Assembly: GCA_002335865.1 (NCBI GenBank)
Contig: DDCY01000018.1
Span: 1 to 18,120, forward strand
DNA length: 18,120 nucleotides
Source of the DNA: Saprospiraceae bacterium UBA1994
GTDB lineage: Bacteria > Bacteroidota > Bacteroidia > Chitinophagales > Saprospiraceae
Reading direction: 5' to 3'
The notes beneath the pieces are model-generated. The model was not told the origin of the DNA and did not search any database. It was given only the letters and a program-made list of their open reading frames with translations. The translations under genes and the position numbers were made by a program. Positions 1 to 8,075 of this stretch are shown here, piece by piece; the stretch's first letter is position 1, and every line of letters begins with the position of its first letter.

Positions 1-61
1 CAAGTGGGTATTCGCTATTTTTTTTGGCATACAACAAAGGGAAAAATAGAATTAATTATTA

Positions 62-91
62 TTGTTTTGTAAACTATAACTTATATATTTG
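62..91 (+). promoter_or_regulatory. Bacteroidota-type promoter of the tRNA gene
   Basis: A perfect -7 element TATATTTG (consensus TAnnTTTG) lies at 84-91. A TTG at 62-64 sits 19 bases upstream and fits the -33 element; a TTTG at 66-69 is closer than usual. Transcription would start near 98, about 12 bases before the mature tRNA. This is motif reading only. Confidence 0.6.
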
Positions 92-109
92 CAGCCGCTT
101 AGCATATTT

Positions 110-183
110 GGCGTGGTAGCTCAGCTGGTTAGAGCGCAGCATTCATAATGCTGAGGTCGGCAGTTCAAGCCTGCCTCACGCTA
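110..183 (+). tRNA. tRNA with CAT anticodon, probably elongator tRNA-Met
   Basis: A complete 74-base cloverleaf can be drawn. The acceptor stem is 110-116 with 176-182 (G-T wobbles at both ends), the D stem 119-122 with 132-135, the anticodon stem 137-141 with 149-153, and the T stem 159-163 with 171-175 around the loop TTCAAGC. The discriminator base is A183. The anticodon loop TTCATAA (142-148) carries CAT at 144-146. The CCA end is not encoded. A CAT anticodon can belong to elongator Met, initiator Met or the lysidine-modified tRNA-Ile. The first acceptor pair is G-T, so it is not the mismatched C-A of a typical initiator. I favour elongator Met but cannot exclude tRNA-Ile2 by eye. Confidence 0.95.
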
Positions 184-185
184 CT

Positions 186-220
186 AAAGTCTTTACAATT
201 TATTTGTAAAGACTTTTTTT
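186..220 (+). terminator. Rho-independent terminator after the tRNA
   Basis: A perfect 13-bp stem (186-198 with 204-216) encloses the 5-base loop TTTAT and runs into a seven-T tract ending at 220. It begins three bases after the tRNA. Confidence 0.9.
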
Positions 221-403
221 ATGTATTTTTTATAACTGAGCATTCTTATTTTAAGAGTTGTTATTATTGGTTAATTAATTATTGGTATTTGTTAATGACT
301 ATGCTTGAAAAATAGACAATAATTAGCTTGTAAAAAGAATGATCTATAGGATGTAATACGCAATAAAATAGTTTTCTTTGTTAATAAACTTAAAGTAAGG
401 AAT

Positions 404-895
404 ATGAGACTAATACATTTAACTTTTTTAATTATTGTAATGATGATTTCAGTAAGCTGTAAGAATAATGATAAGCCTATTATTACTGATGAGAAGGGGC
501 AGCATTTTGGTGAAATGATTAGTGATGTAGGAGCAATTTCTTTTAGCGAATTAGTTATTAAGATGGATCAATCTGATGAAGTTGAAGCTGTTGTAACAGG
601 TAATGTAGGATCTGTTTGTCAAGCTAAAGGTTGTTGGATGAATATAGTAGATTCTGATGGAGGCACTAGTGAGGAAATGTTTGTTAAATTTAAAGATTAT
701 GGATTTTTTATGCCACTAGATATAGCAGGTAAAGATGTGATAATGAGGGGCAAGGCTTATAAAGAGGAAACTTCAGTTGATGAGTTGAGACATTATGCAG
801 AAGACGAGGGAAAGTCAGCTGAAGAAGTGGCGGCAATTACAGAGTCAATAATAGAGTTGAAATTTATGGCTGATGGAGTTATTTTAAGGCCATAG
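404..895 (+). CDS. DUF4920-family lipoprotein
   Basis: A 163-residue protein. The hydrophobic N-terminus (residues 3-18) ends in SVSC, with Cys19 as the likely lipid-modified residue, so it is probably a periplasm-facing lipoprotein. The middle carries the hallmark VCQAKGCWM (residues 71-79), with Cys72 and Cys77, followed by FVKFKDYGFFMP and the RHYAEDEGKS segment (129-138). These are the features of DUF4920, a small OB-like domain family of unknown function common in Bacteroidota. The two cysteines and His130 could bind a metal or form a disulfide, which is inference. The membrane-protein gene starts 15 bases after its stop, so the two are probably co-transcribed. The 184-403 upstream stretch holds the tRNA terminator and nothing else I can name. 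Confidence 0.85.
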   Translation: MRLIHLTFLIIVMMISVSCKNNDKPIITDEKGQHFGEMISDVGAISFSELVIKMDQSDEVEAVVTGNVGSVCQAKGCWMNIVDSDGGTSEEMFVKFKDYGFFMPLDIAGKDVIMRGKAYKEETSVDELRHYAEDEGKSAEEVAAITESIIELKFMADGVILRP

Positions 896-910
896 TCTAT
901 TCATATATTT

Positions 911-1285
911 ATGAGATCAATTTTATCGATTATTGCTGGTGTATTGGTTGGAGTATTTGGAGTCTTTTTAGTCAAGATGATTAATTTAAGTCTTTATCCT
1001 AATCCTGTTGATTTGAATGTTAGTGATCCTGATTTAGCAGTGTTTGTGTTGATAATTATTGCTCATATATTAGGTGCTTTTATTGCTGCCTTTATTGCGA
1101 GTATGGTAGCTCGGACTAAACGCATAAATGTTGGATTACTTGCAGGCGCTATTTTATTGTCTTTTAGCATATGGACCTCATTTTCAATTGTACCGCCTAA
1201 CGTAGTTTCTATTTTAGATATAGTGGGAACATCTCTAGCGGTCTTTTTAGGTGCAAAAATGGGTGCATCTAGGATCGTTGGTTGA
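911..1285 (+). CDS. small four-helix inner-membrane protein of unknown function
   Basis: A 124-residue protein made almost entirely of four hydrophobic segments, at roughly residues 3-24, 43-67, 73-91 and 98-118. Short polar links separate them, one of them basic (ARTKR, residues 67-71). Glycines are frequent in the helices. I do not recognise a named family. It starts 15 bases after the DUF4920 lipoprotein gene, which suggests a shared transcript and possibly a shared envelope role. The reading frame is intact and the ATG is the only sensible start. No terminator is visible after the stop. Confidence 0.75.
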   Translation: MRSILSIIAGVLVGVFGVFLVKMINLSLYPNPVDLNVSDPDLAVFVLIIIAHILGAFIAAFIASMVARTKRINVGLLAGAILLSFSIWTSFSIVPPNVVSILDIVGTSLAVFLGAKMGASRIVG

Positions 1286-1456
1286 TTAATTCTCATTTTT
1301 TAGATCGTGAATGTATCAATACTAAAGGTCAATTGGAATAACAAAAATTTTTAAGAGTTAGTTGAATGACTAATCAAAGTTCTAGCTTAGTGAGAAGGTG
1401 ATTAATATGATTTTTTATTATCAGTATAATAATATAGATCACGAAGTACTTTAATC

Positions 1457-1760
1457 ATGATTCTTGTGACAGCACTGATCACACGAATTTTAAACATAAT
1501 ATTTTTTGATACATGATTGATTGGAGCAAGTGGAATAGTGTTTATACTTTTATTACTAGTTTGTTTTACGAATGTAAATTCAGAAGAGATACCAATTACG
1601 TTTAATATCAGTAGCATTACTGTTGCTGGACAAGGTAGTATTTCAGTCACTTCGAAAAGATAGTGTCTCGAGGTTTTCTTATATTTTAGAAGGAGTTTGT
1701 GGAAGTATATTCGGATATGCTGGTAAAAAAGATCAAACCTATCTTATAATTATACCCTAA
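1457..1760 (+). pseudogene. possible broken membrane-protein gene (DUF4293-like at best)
   Basis: This 495-base gap (1286-1780) has no intact gene. On the plus strand, one frame from 1457 reads ILNIIFFDT, then a TGA (1514-1516), then LIGASGIVFILLLLVCFTN (from 1517). The next frame is open from 1578 to a TAA at 1758-1760 and reads IQKRYQLRLISVALLLLDK at its start. Joined by one frameshift near 1577, this gives a hydrophobic helix, a basic link with K-R-x-Q-x-R-L, and another hydrophobic helix, which resembles the middle of DUF4293 membrane proteins. No matching N-terminus or last helix is visible. The identity is a guess; the broken coding look is the firmer part. Confidence 0.3.
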
Positions 1761-1780
1761 GGAACTAAGAAATATATTTT

Positions 1781-2551
1781 CTATTTCTTCTTTATGAATT
1801 CCAGTCTTGCAACGTCTTTCTTTGAGCTAAATATTTTATCCAATATCTTAGTAAGCGGGAGAGTAATGTTTTGTAACAGGGTAGAGATTCCATTTAGTGG
1901 CTCTCCTTCTTGTCTTTTACTAGTATTGAGACCTTTTCTAATTGCTCCTGACACGTAATAACTTGAACGTATATTAATATACTCAGTTGAAGCTAATTTA
2001 AAGCCATGTGGCGCTACTAGGTCTGCGTAGTATTGTACAGGTCGCGCATAGCATAGATTATCGCCTTTGATAACTGAATCAATCTTTTCAAATAAAAAAA
2101 TCTTATCCTTACTGACTCGGCATATCTCATCTAGTATGGTAAGCATCATCTTATCATCAGTATTGTGTTGGAGAACAGTAGCTGTAAATACTATATCGAA
2201 AGTATTATCTTCGAAAGGAAGTGAAGTACCGTCTATCTTGACTAACTCTACAAAATCATTATTGTTAGATCTAGCCAATTTGATCATTTCGGCAGATATA
2301 TCTGCTCCTACAAGACGAGCAGGATTTAGCTGCGATAGTTCCTTTAGATTACCTCCTGGACCATTGCCTATTTCTAAAACTGACTTTCCTTCAAAATTAA
2401 CAGCCTTTAGCATTTCAAGAAAACGCTGACGCTTATACCTATAGAATGGTTCGTCATCCCCAGCTACTACGTTACGTCCTTCTCTAGATTTGATCCTCTT
2501 TGCTACATCTGACCAATAGCTCTCTGGATGATATGATGGTTTTTTACTCAC
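1781..2551 (-). CDS. class I SAM-dependent methyltransferase
   Basis: A 256-residue protein of the Methyltransf_11/25 type. Motif I VLEIGNGPGGN is at residues 58-68. Asp84 in GADIS follows in the position that binds the SAM ribose. The acidic loop IDGTSLPFED (106-115) and the post-motif VLQHN (126-130) complete the Rossmann fold. The substrate is unknown. The C-terminal third is basic and less conserved, as in methyltransferases of surface-polysaccharide clusters, and the neighbouring glycosyltransferases make a sugar or glycolipid acceptor plausible (inference). The start is GTG (2551-2549); no in-frame ATG lies just upstream. It is separated from the next gene on its strand by 670 bases containing a dead gene, so it is probably transcribed alone. 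Confidence 0.88.
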   Translation of the reverse strand: MSKKPSYHPESYWSDVAKRIKSREGRNVVAGDDEPFYRYKRQRFLEMLKAVNFEGKSVLEIGNGPGGNLKELSQLNPARLVGADISAEMIKLARSNNNDFVELVKIDGTSLPFEDNTFDIVFTATVLQHNTDDKMMLTILDEICRVSKDKIFLFEKIDSVIKGDNLCYARPVQYYADLVAPHGFKLASTEYINIRSSYYVSGAIRKGLNTSKRQEGEPLNGISTLLQNITLPLTKILDKIFSSKKDVARLEFIKKK

Positions 2552-2759
2552 AGTAACACTTGCTTTCTTCTAGAAATATTTGAAAGCACAATTATAGTGA
2601 ATAATATGCTGTAAATACTCAATAATCGTAATAGCTATAAAGGAAAATATCGGATTGAGCTAAAGAGCCGTTGTTGTATCAGTAATTTTTTAAACTAGTG
2701 AAAAATTGCTATATCTTGTTAGTTTAATCTGTTAATGCTAGTTCACCGAAGTTTCAGAG

Positions 2760-3060
2760 TTATATGTGATATTCAGTTCCCACTTTAAGCTGTAATATTT
2801 GTTCATTGTTATCAAAGAAGGGGACTGTATGAAAATATTTTATATCAAATATTACTACTATATTTTATCCATTAGCTTAATAGAATCTAACATGTATGAT
2901 ATGAAATTCTCATTTAGATATTCATTTATTCCTTTGTCAGTATAGACATCTTGTTTCATCATTTTATATGGAAGACTTTATATAGTAACAATGTCGATAA
3001 ATATTAATTAATTTTCTCTTTCAGCTCTTCAAATATATTGTATAATGTTATTTGACTTTA
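2760..3060 (-). pseudogene. decayed thioredoxin-fold protein gene
   Basis: The gene-free stretch 2552-3221 contains a readable wreck on the minus strand. In order: QITLYNIFEELKEK (about 3054-3013), then in another frame LIFIDIVTI-stop-SLPYKMM (3007-2957), KQDVYTDKGINEYLNENFI (2956-2900), a stop at 2860-2858, and in a third frame KYFHTVPFFDNNEQILQL (2840-2787), ending at the TAA at 2762-2760. This matches the course of thioredoxin_7-type proteins: LIFIDxYATWCGPCKMM, then the E-V-F-T-D and Y-L-N-E-N-F helix, then the cis-proline strand before a D-N-x-E turn. The Trp-Cys-Gly-Pro-Cys active site now reads stop-Ser-Leu-Pro-Tyr. At least two frameshifts and several stops make it non-functional. I see nothing in the remaining parts, 2552-2759 and 3061-3221. 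Confidence 0.75.
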
Positions 3061-3221
3061 GAAAATGTACGTCATTCTTAAAATACATATTTTTTCTGTT
3101 TGTTGATTGTTTCTTTTCAGTCACCGTATGATAAGACGCTAACTGATAATTTAAAGAACAAGCATTTCATTGATGTTTAGCTTTTACATAGAATATAATT
3201 GTATAATATGTTACAGTTCGT

Positions 3222-4307
3222 TTAGATGACGCTATGATATACCTCTAAAGTCTTTTGAGCAGTTATTATTTTTGAATACTTACTGACAATTAATTGAGCT
3301 TCTCTTGTAATACGCTTATTTAGGTCTGGATTATCTAAGAGTAAAATGATATTCTTTGCTAGATTTTTACTATCTCCTACTTTGCTCAGTAAGCCAGTAT
3401 GGTTATGTGTTATAAGTTCAGGGATACCTCCGGCTATAGTACTAACAACAGGAACTCCTGAAGCTTGAGCGTCCAATATACTAGTGCCTAAGCCTTCCAT
3501 TTTGGAAGGGAAGAGAAAAATATCTAGCTGAGAAATCATTAAGTATGCTTCTGGTATGTATCCTGTCAGGATAATGTTATTCGTTAGACCATGTCTATTT
3601 ATTAGGTTAGTAATCATACTTTGTTCACCTCCATCGCCGCCAATGATTAAGAAAGTAATATCATTTCTTTGTTTCAAGACTTCCGCGGCTGTAGCAATAA
3701 AAGTAGGATAGTCCTTGTGATCAGCTATAGCTGAGACGTTAGCAACTATTTTGTGATGTTTGGGAATATTATATTTTTTTCTAAGATCTAGTCCACAATA
3801 CTGTTTGAATTTATTTAAATCAACACCGCTATGAATTGTAACTATTCTTTTACTAGATGCGAGAGACCCAGTAATAATTTCATTTATTTTATCGGAGACA
3901 CAGATGATTTTCTTGATTTTTGGATAATTATATTTGTTTAGAGAAGATTTGGAAATTGTAAAATCTACTCGTCTGCTCACCACACTTGGACAATCTAATC
4001 TGAATAGAATGTATGATAAATATAGAAATGTATGAGCATGAGAATCATGAGCATGTATGATATCAATATTATACTTGGATACGACGTTCTCAATTTTATT
4101 AGCTACCCAAGGATTTACAGAGATACCTTTGCGATAGGGAATTGCAATGCATTGGTTCTTAATCTGATTATGATCTGCAATAGGAGCATTAATTGGATGC
4201 ATGAGTATGTTAATATGTCCAATTGTTTGCAACTCATCTATAAGATAGGCAATCTGTTGTTCGCCACCTCTCCAGCTATTTGCAGAGGATATATGTAAGA
4301 TATTCAT
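3222..4307 (-). CDS. GT4-family glycosyltransferase
   Basis: A 361-residue GT-B fold enzyme. The N-terminal donor-fold entry HISSANSWRGGEQQ (residues 5-18) has the glycine loop of GT4 enzymes. HAHDSHAHT (85-93) is the usual acceptor-side loop. The C-terminal domain starts near 187 (VANVSAIADHKDY) and has the nucleotide-sugar site FPSKMEGLGTSILDAQASG at 266-284. The normal E-x7-E motif reads E271-x7-D279 here. It would transfer an activated sugar onto a lipid-linked or LPS-type acceptor at the cytoplasmic membrane; the substrate cannot be told from sequence. Its ATG shares one base with the stop of the GT2 gene upstream (TAATG at 4309-4305), which indicates translational coupling. It is the last gene of the cysQ-GT2-GT4 operon. 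Confidence 0.92.
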   Translation of the reverse strand: MNILHISSANSWRGGEQQIAYLIDELQTIGHINILMHPINAPIADHNQIKNQCIAIPYRKGISVNPWVANKIENVVSKYNIDIIHAHDSHAHTFLYLSYILFRLDCPSVVSRRVDFTISKSSLNKYNYPKIKKIICVSDKINEIITGSLASSKRIVTIHSGVDLNKFKQYCGLDLRKKYNIPKHHKIVANVSAIADHKDYPTFIATAAEVLKQRNDITFLIIGGDGGEQSMITNLINRHGLTNNIILTGYIPEAYLMISQLDIFLFPSKMEGLGTSILDAQASGVPVVSTIAGGIPELITHNHTGLLSKVGDSKNLAKNIILLLDNPDLNKRITREAQLIVSKYSKIITAQKTLEVYHSVI

Positions 4308-5068
4308 TATCCTCTTTTCTTTAAATGATTATAATGTTGAATAGCAGTTCTTATCATCCGTGCATCCATTTTACTAATGATGTAGCCTTCTCTTCCATCT
4401 AGAAAACCCAATTTTAAAATGTAGGTACGCAAAAACTTGAAAGTAGGACCAAGTAATCTTTTCAATACACCTATTGACTTGCCACTATGCAACCACGACT
4501 CCGCTTTCAGTTTTCCGTATTTCGTAGACTTGCTTTTATGGTCTTCGACGCTATTATAACTATAATGTAATAACTTTCCGTTCAATTCTTTTAAGTTAAT
4601 GCCAGAAGGATAAATTAATGCCTCGTGAACAGGATCTAGATTCCATTTGGCAATGGTTTTATGAAAAAACCTAAGCTTCCAAGCTGGATACCAACCACAG
4701 TGACGGATCCACTTTCCATTATAGTTGACAAGACTTTTTATTTTGTAAATAGTGTCACTATTCTTATCTATATTATTAATGTGATTTGCTAAATCGTTGT
4801 CTAGTATTTCATCGGCATCAATGGACAAAATCCAATCATATCTTGCTTTGCTGTTGCCAAAATTTTTGTTAGCGCCGTATCCTTCCCATGGCATATGAAA
4901 TACTCTAGCTCCTGCTGCTGTGGCTAGAGATACAGTCTGATCGGTACTACCGCTATCTACAATTATAATATCATTAGTAATAGGTAGTATTGACTCTATA
5001 CATTGTTGTATAAGCTTTTCTTCATTGAAGGAGATAATGACAGCAGATATGTTATGATTACCGTTCAT
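4307..5068 (-). CDS. GT2-family glycosyltransferase, WaaE/KdtX-like
   Basis: A 253-residue GT-A enzyme. It opens with SAVIISFNEEKLIQQCIES (residues 8-26), then IIIVDSGSTDQT (34-45) with the nucleotide-binding Asp38. The metal-binding DxD is D84-A-D86 inside SIDADE. PVHEA (146-150) is the acceptor-side motif typical of the WaaE-like subgroup, which adds glucose to the LPS inner core in enterobacteria. There is no membrane anchor of the dolichol-phosphate-mannose type. The start overlaps the end of cysQ by 11 bases, and its stop overlaps the start of the following GT4 gene by one base, so the three are read together. A role in LPS core or surface-glycan assembly is inferred from family and neighbours; the sugar is not known. 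Confidence 0.92.
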   Translation of the reverse strand: MNGNHNISAVIISFNEEKLIQQCIESILPITNDIIIVDSGSTDQTVSLATAAGARVFHMPWEGYGANKNFGNSKARYDWILSIDADEILDNDLANHINNIDKNSDTIYKIKSLVNYNGKWIRHCGWYPAWKLRFFHKTIAKWNLDPVHEALIYPSGINLKELNGKLLHYSYNSVEDHKSKSTKYGKLKAESWLHSGKSIGVLKRLLGPTFKFLRTYILKLGFLDGREGYIISKMDARMIRTAIQHYNHLKKRG

Positions 5069-5840
5069 TTGCGGTAGCTATAAAATGAGGGTTGAGCAAA
5101 TTCTCTTTATTATAAAGTAGTGGTGTTCCGTCTACCTGAGATATATGTCCTCCTGACTCTGTAAGTATTATATGAGCTGCAGCCGTATCCCACTCCATCG
5201 TAGGAGCTAGTCTTGGATATAATTCTGCTTTACCTTCAGCTAGCATCAAAAACTTCAGTGAACTTCCTTTAGATATTAATTTTGGTTGAGTATAATCATT
5301 CAAAAATGCTTGTGTAGCATCATTGAGATGAGATCTACTGCAGACAATTTTAAGATGACTATCAGTTTTATGATACTTGTTAGCTACTAAAGATACTAGT
5401 TCATTGTCTTTGATTATGTAGGCACCTTCTTCTTTTATAGCATAGTACATTTTGTCCAATACGGGAGCATAAACAACTCCAGCGATAGATTTCTGATTAT
5501 GAATTAGTGCAATATTTACAGTGAATTCTCCATTTTTTTTAATGAATTCCTTAGTGCCATCAAGAGGGTCTACCATCCAAAAGTATTCGAAATTCTTACG
5601 TGCGTCGTAGAGTATTTCTTTATTTTCCTCGGATATTATGGGAATATTAGGAGTGATTTTAGCTAGTCCTGCACAGATGACTTCATTGGCTGCTTTGTCT
5701 GCTTTGGTCAACGAACTTTCGTCTGACTTATATTCAATACCCAGATCATTGCTTTCATAAATATCCAGGATAACCTTACCCGCTTTGTAAGCTATATCGA
5801 TAAGTTGTTCTAAATGTTTTTTGATCGCTTTAGTAGTCAT
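5058..5840 (-). CDS. cysQ: 3'(2'),5'-bisphosphate nucleotidase CysQ
   Basis: A 260-residue protein of the inositol-monophosphatase superfamily, full length for CysQ. The metal site is visible: E71 in SEEN (70-73), D91-P-L-D94-G-T96, and W217-D218-T-A-A near the C-terminus. GSSLKF (192-197) is the CysQ-type substrate loop. CysQ hydrolyses 3'-phosphoadenosine 5'-phosphate (PAP) to AMP, removing the by-product of sulfotransfer, sulfate assimilation and holo-ACP synthesis in the cytoplasm. Here it is the first gene of an operon with two glycosyltransferases. That could mean sulfated surface glycans or may simply be shared transcription; no sulfotransferase is visible in the window. The ATG at 5840 is about 65 bases after a likely transcription start. 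Confidence 0.93.
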   Translation of the reverse strand: MTTKAIKKHLEQLIDIAYKAGKVILDIYESNDLGIEYKSDESSLTKADKAANEVICAGLAKITPNIPIISEENKEILYDARKNFEYFWMVDPLDGTKEFIKKNGEFTVNIALIHNQKSIAGVVYAPVLDKMYYAIKEEGAYIIKDNELVSLVANKYHKTDSHLKIVCSRSHLNDATQAFLNDYTQPKLISKGSSLKFLMLAEGKAELYPRLAPTMEWDTAAAHIILTESGGHISQVDGTPLLYNKENLLNPHFIATANER

Positions 5841-5911
5841 ATCTATTATATCAACGAGTGTTAAGGTACTATTGTATTGATATTATATCGCCTTAGTTGA
5901 AAATTATAATA

Positions 5912-5919
5912 CAAAGATA
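5912..5919 (-). promoter_or_regulatory. -7 promoter element upstream of cysQ operon
   Basis: On the minus strand 5919-5912 reads TATCTTTG, an exact match to TAnnTTTG. A good -33 TTTG at the expected spacing is not seen. It lies in the 90-base gap between the preceding GT4 gene and cysQ and would give a leader of about 65 bases. Confidence 0.45.
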
Positions 5920-5930
5920 CAATGACTATA

Positions 5931-7070
5931 TCAGAGTATACTTAGAGAGTTATATAGATCTCCAAACTTTTGTGCAATACTTACTTCTGAATACCGCTTC
6001 TGTGCGTATGCCCTTATTTCTGTGATGTCAAATTCATCGTATCGATTAAGGGTGCGGTCAATATCGTCGGCTAATCCTTCCGGTGTATAATTTTTCGAAA
6101 GGTGTCCAAGGGTCTCATTGTTTTCTGCAGTGATTCCTCCACTTTCATTACATAAAACAGGTAATCCACTAGCCCAAGATTCTGCTATTACTAAACTAAA
6201 GCTTTCGTATCTACTCCAAAGAAGGAAAAGGTCATGCTCTGTCATCAGTTTTGGAATTGCAGTATGTTCGAGGGGACCTATGATCTTGATATCCAGAAGA
6301 TCTATTTTATGACGTTTGATTAATCTTTTGACGAGCGTTATATTACTGTTTCCAACAAGCGTTAGACTTACATCTGGCCTTTTATTTTTAAGAATGTTAA
6401 ACCCTTTTAAAAGATCTATTATGTTTTTTTGATCATTATCCAACGACGATATATGTAGAAGTTTGGAGGGTGAAGGTGACTTTTTGAGAAGTGTTTCAAA
6501 AAATGGATTAGTTACTACATTAGGAATGACATCTATTTTCTTTACAAAGCATTTCGCAGATATTGATTCGGAATGTGCTGAACTTACTGGACACACTATA
6601 TCCGCTTTCGAAATATATTTATTGAGGTGCCAAAAAATTAATTTCTCCTTGATAGAAAGCTTTTCTTGCTGGTAAATAGTACTGTGCTCTGTGAAAATCA
6701 ATGGAATTCTATAGTTTTTCGCTAGTGCAGACGAAAGAGATAATCCAGGAAATCCAGCATGGCAATGAATCGCAACAGGAATACCATGATCTTTGATGAT
6801 AGTGTTAATATCCTGATTGGCTAGTGCATGATATTTGGAGTAGTTAGATAGTGATCCTGCTCTCTGGAATAACCTTTTGTACACTTTATAATTCTCATAG
6901 TTAGAGATTTGCATTTTGACAATTGGCTTATTTACAGCTTTGCCGAAGTACACTATTCCACGTACTTGAGTACTAATACATCGAATATGACGATCCACAA
7001 AATCACCTTCGTAAGGAGACTCCTCGTGCGGATACCAGCTGGCTATATGCAATATATACGTGTCATGCAT
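5931..7070 (-). CDS. GT4-family glycosyltransferase
   Basis: A 379-residue GT-B enzyme. The N-terminal ASWYPHEESPYEGDFVDRH (residues 10-28) is a common signature of GT4 enzymes of envelope-glycan clusters. IHCHAGFPGL (101-110) and FTEHS (126-130) form the acceptor-side loops. The C-terminal domain begins near 203 (KLLHISSLDNDQKN). The nucleotide-sugar site carries an intact E289-x7-E297 followed by SGLPVLCNESGG (301-312). It is different from the GT4 at 3222-4307 and not a duplicate. It starts 30 bases after the stop of the prohibitin-family gene, so the two are probably on one transcript. The sugar and acceptor are unknown. Confidence 0.92.
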   Translation of the reverse strand: MHDTYILHIASWYPHEESPYEGDFVDRHIRCISTQVRGIVYFGKAVNKPIVKMQISNYENYKVYKRLFQRAGSLSNYSKYHALANQDINTIIKDHGIPVAIHCHAGFPGLSLSSALAKNYRIPLIFTEHSTIYQQEKLSIKEKLIFWHLNKYISKADIVCPVSSAHSESISAKCFVKKIDVIPNVVTNPFFETLLKKSPSPSKLLHISSLDNDQKNIIDLLKGFNILKNKRPDVSLTLVGNSNITLVKRLIKRHKIDLLDIKIIGPLEHTAIPKLMTEHDLFLLWSRYESFSLVIAESWASGLPVLCNESGGITAENNETLGHLSKNYTPEGLADDIDRTLNRYDEFDITEIRAYAQKRYSEVSIAQKFGDLYNSLSIL

Positions 7071-7100
7071 AATTTACATATTCGATGTATTAGTTATAAT

Positions 7101-7934
7101 CTATTGGTTATTGAGTATAAGTGGAAGGCCACCTTCTGCACCACCTATTATCACTGTTTTGGTGTTAGGACTTTTAGCGAGCTCTAGAGTCGCTTCTATA
7201 CCTTTGTCCTTTAAAATCTTATCAGTAAGTGAAGCGTTTAATATTCTATTTGCGTCTGCTTTGGCTTGAGCCTCTATTATTCTACGCTCTGCTTCTTGTC
7301 TCTCTCTATCTAGTTTATATTCATACTGCAGAGATAGCTGCTCTTCTTTTAGTTTCTGCTCTATGGCTTCTTCCAGTTTTGCAGGAAGTTTCACAGATCT
7401 GATTAGTACGGCATCTATGATTAGGTGCTTGGGACCGATACCGTCTGCTGTTTGTTGAAATATCTCATCTTGGATAGCTTCTCTTTTAGTAGAGTAAAGT
7501 TCTTCTGGGAGATACTGGCCGATTACTTCTCTAGTTGCAGATCTGATCTCTGGCATTAATATTCTTTTGACATATTCAGTACCGATCTCGTCATGCAGAT
7601 ATCCTATTTTGTCAGGCATAGGCGAATATCTATACGATAGTTCCACTGAGATATTAAGACCATTCTTAGAGAGTACGTCCATGGTTTCGAACCCTTCATT
7701 GGTACGTACATCATAGATAAATACTTTATTCCAAGGCATGATTATGTGGAATCCTTGATCGTATATGTTGTCTTTGTCTAGTCCGCCACCAAATCTCTTA
7801 AACTCAACCCCTTTTTTACCAGGTTGAATAGTGAGAAATGTAGTATTGGAAAGTATAGAAAAAATAAAAATCAATAGGAATGCTAAAATTCCGTATTTGA
7901 TTATGTTGGGTGGTAATTGTTGTTGATTAGCCAT
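7101..7934 (-). CDS. prohibitin/SPFH-domain membrane protein
   Basis: A 277-residue protein of normal prohibitin length. A short cytoplasmic N-terminus is followed by one membrane helix (about residues 13-33). The SPFH domain follows, with IQPGKKGVEFKRFGG (36-50), DQGFHIIMPWNKVFIYDVRT and the LNISVELSYRY strand. A long charged coiled-coil rich in Glu, Arg and Gln (roughly 185-240) precedes a glycine-rich tail. Bacterial prohibitins form ring-like oligomers in functional membrane microdomains and modulate FtsH-type proteases; the exact role here is not known. The gene is upstream of a GT4 glycosyltransferase with a 30-base gap, a pairing that looks like position rather than clear function. The 141 bases upstream (7935-8075) hold no exact -7 box. 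Confidence 0.9.
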   Translation of the reverse strand: MANQQQLPPNIIKYGILAFLLIFIFSILSNTTFLTIQPGKKGVEFKRFGGGLDKDNIYDQGFHIIMPWNKVFIYDVRTNEGFETMDVLSKNGLNISVELSYRYSPMPDKIGYLHDEIGTEYVKRILMPEIRSATREVIGQYLPEELYSTKREAIQDEIFQQTADGIGPKHLIIDAVLIRSVKLPAKLEEAIEQKLKEEQLSLQYEYKLDRERQEAERRIIEAQAKADANRILNASLTDKILKDKGIEATLELAKSPNTKTVIIGGAEGGLPLILNNQ

Positions 7935-8075
7935 ATTTATTACTTTATTTTGTTATGTTTTTCTGGTGTAACATATTAATGAACACCAACAATGTTAAAT
8001 GTACTAAATGTAACTGATAGAACGTAGATAAGGTTTCGTAACATCTATAAAGTATAACAGAGATTCGAAGAGGTG

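Noticed and set aside
1402..1650. Minus-strand 82-residue open frame
   Set aside because: No family resemblance or plausible domain. It is antisense to the better-looking broken membrane-protein frames, so it is not called as a gene.
1600..1663. SIMPL/DUF541-like stretch ITVAGQGSISVTSK
   Set aside because: Short chance-level resemblance with no continuation of the domain in any frame; the alternative frame gives a longer membrane-protein reading.
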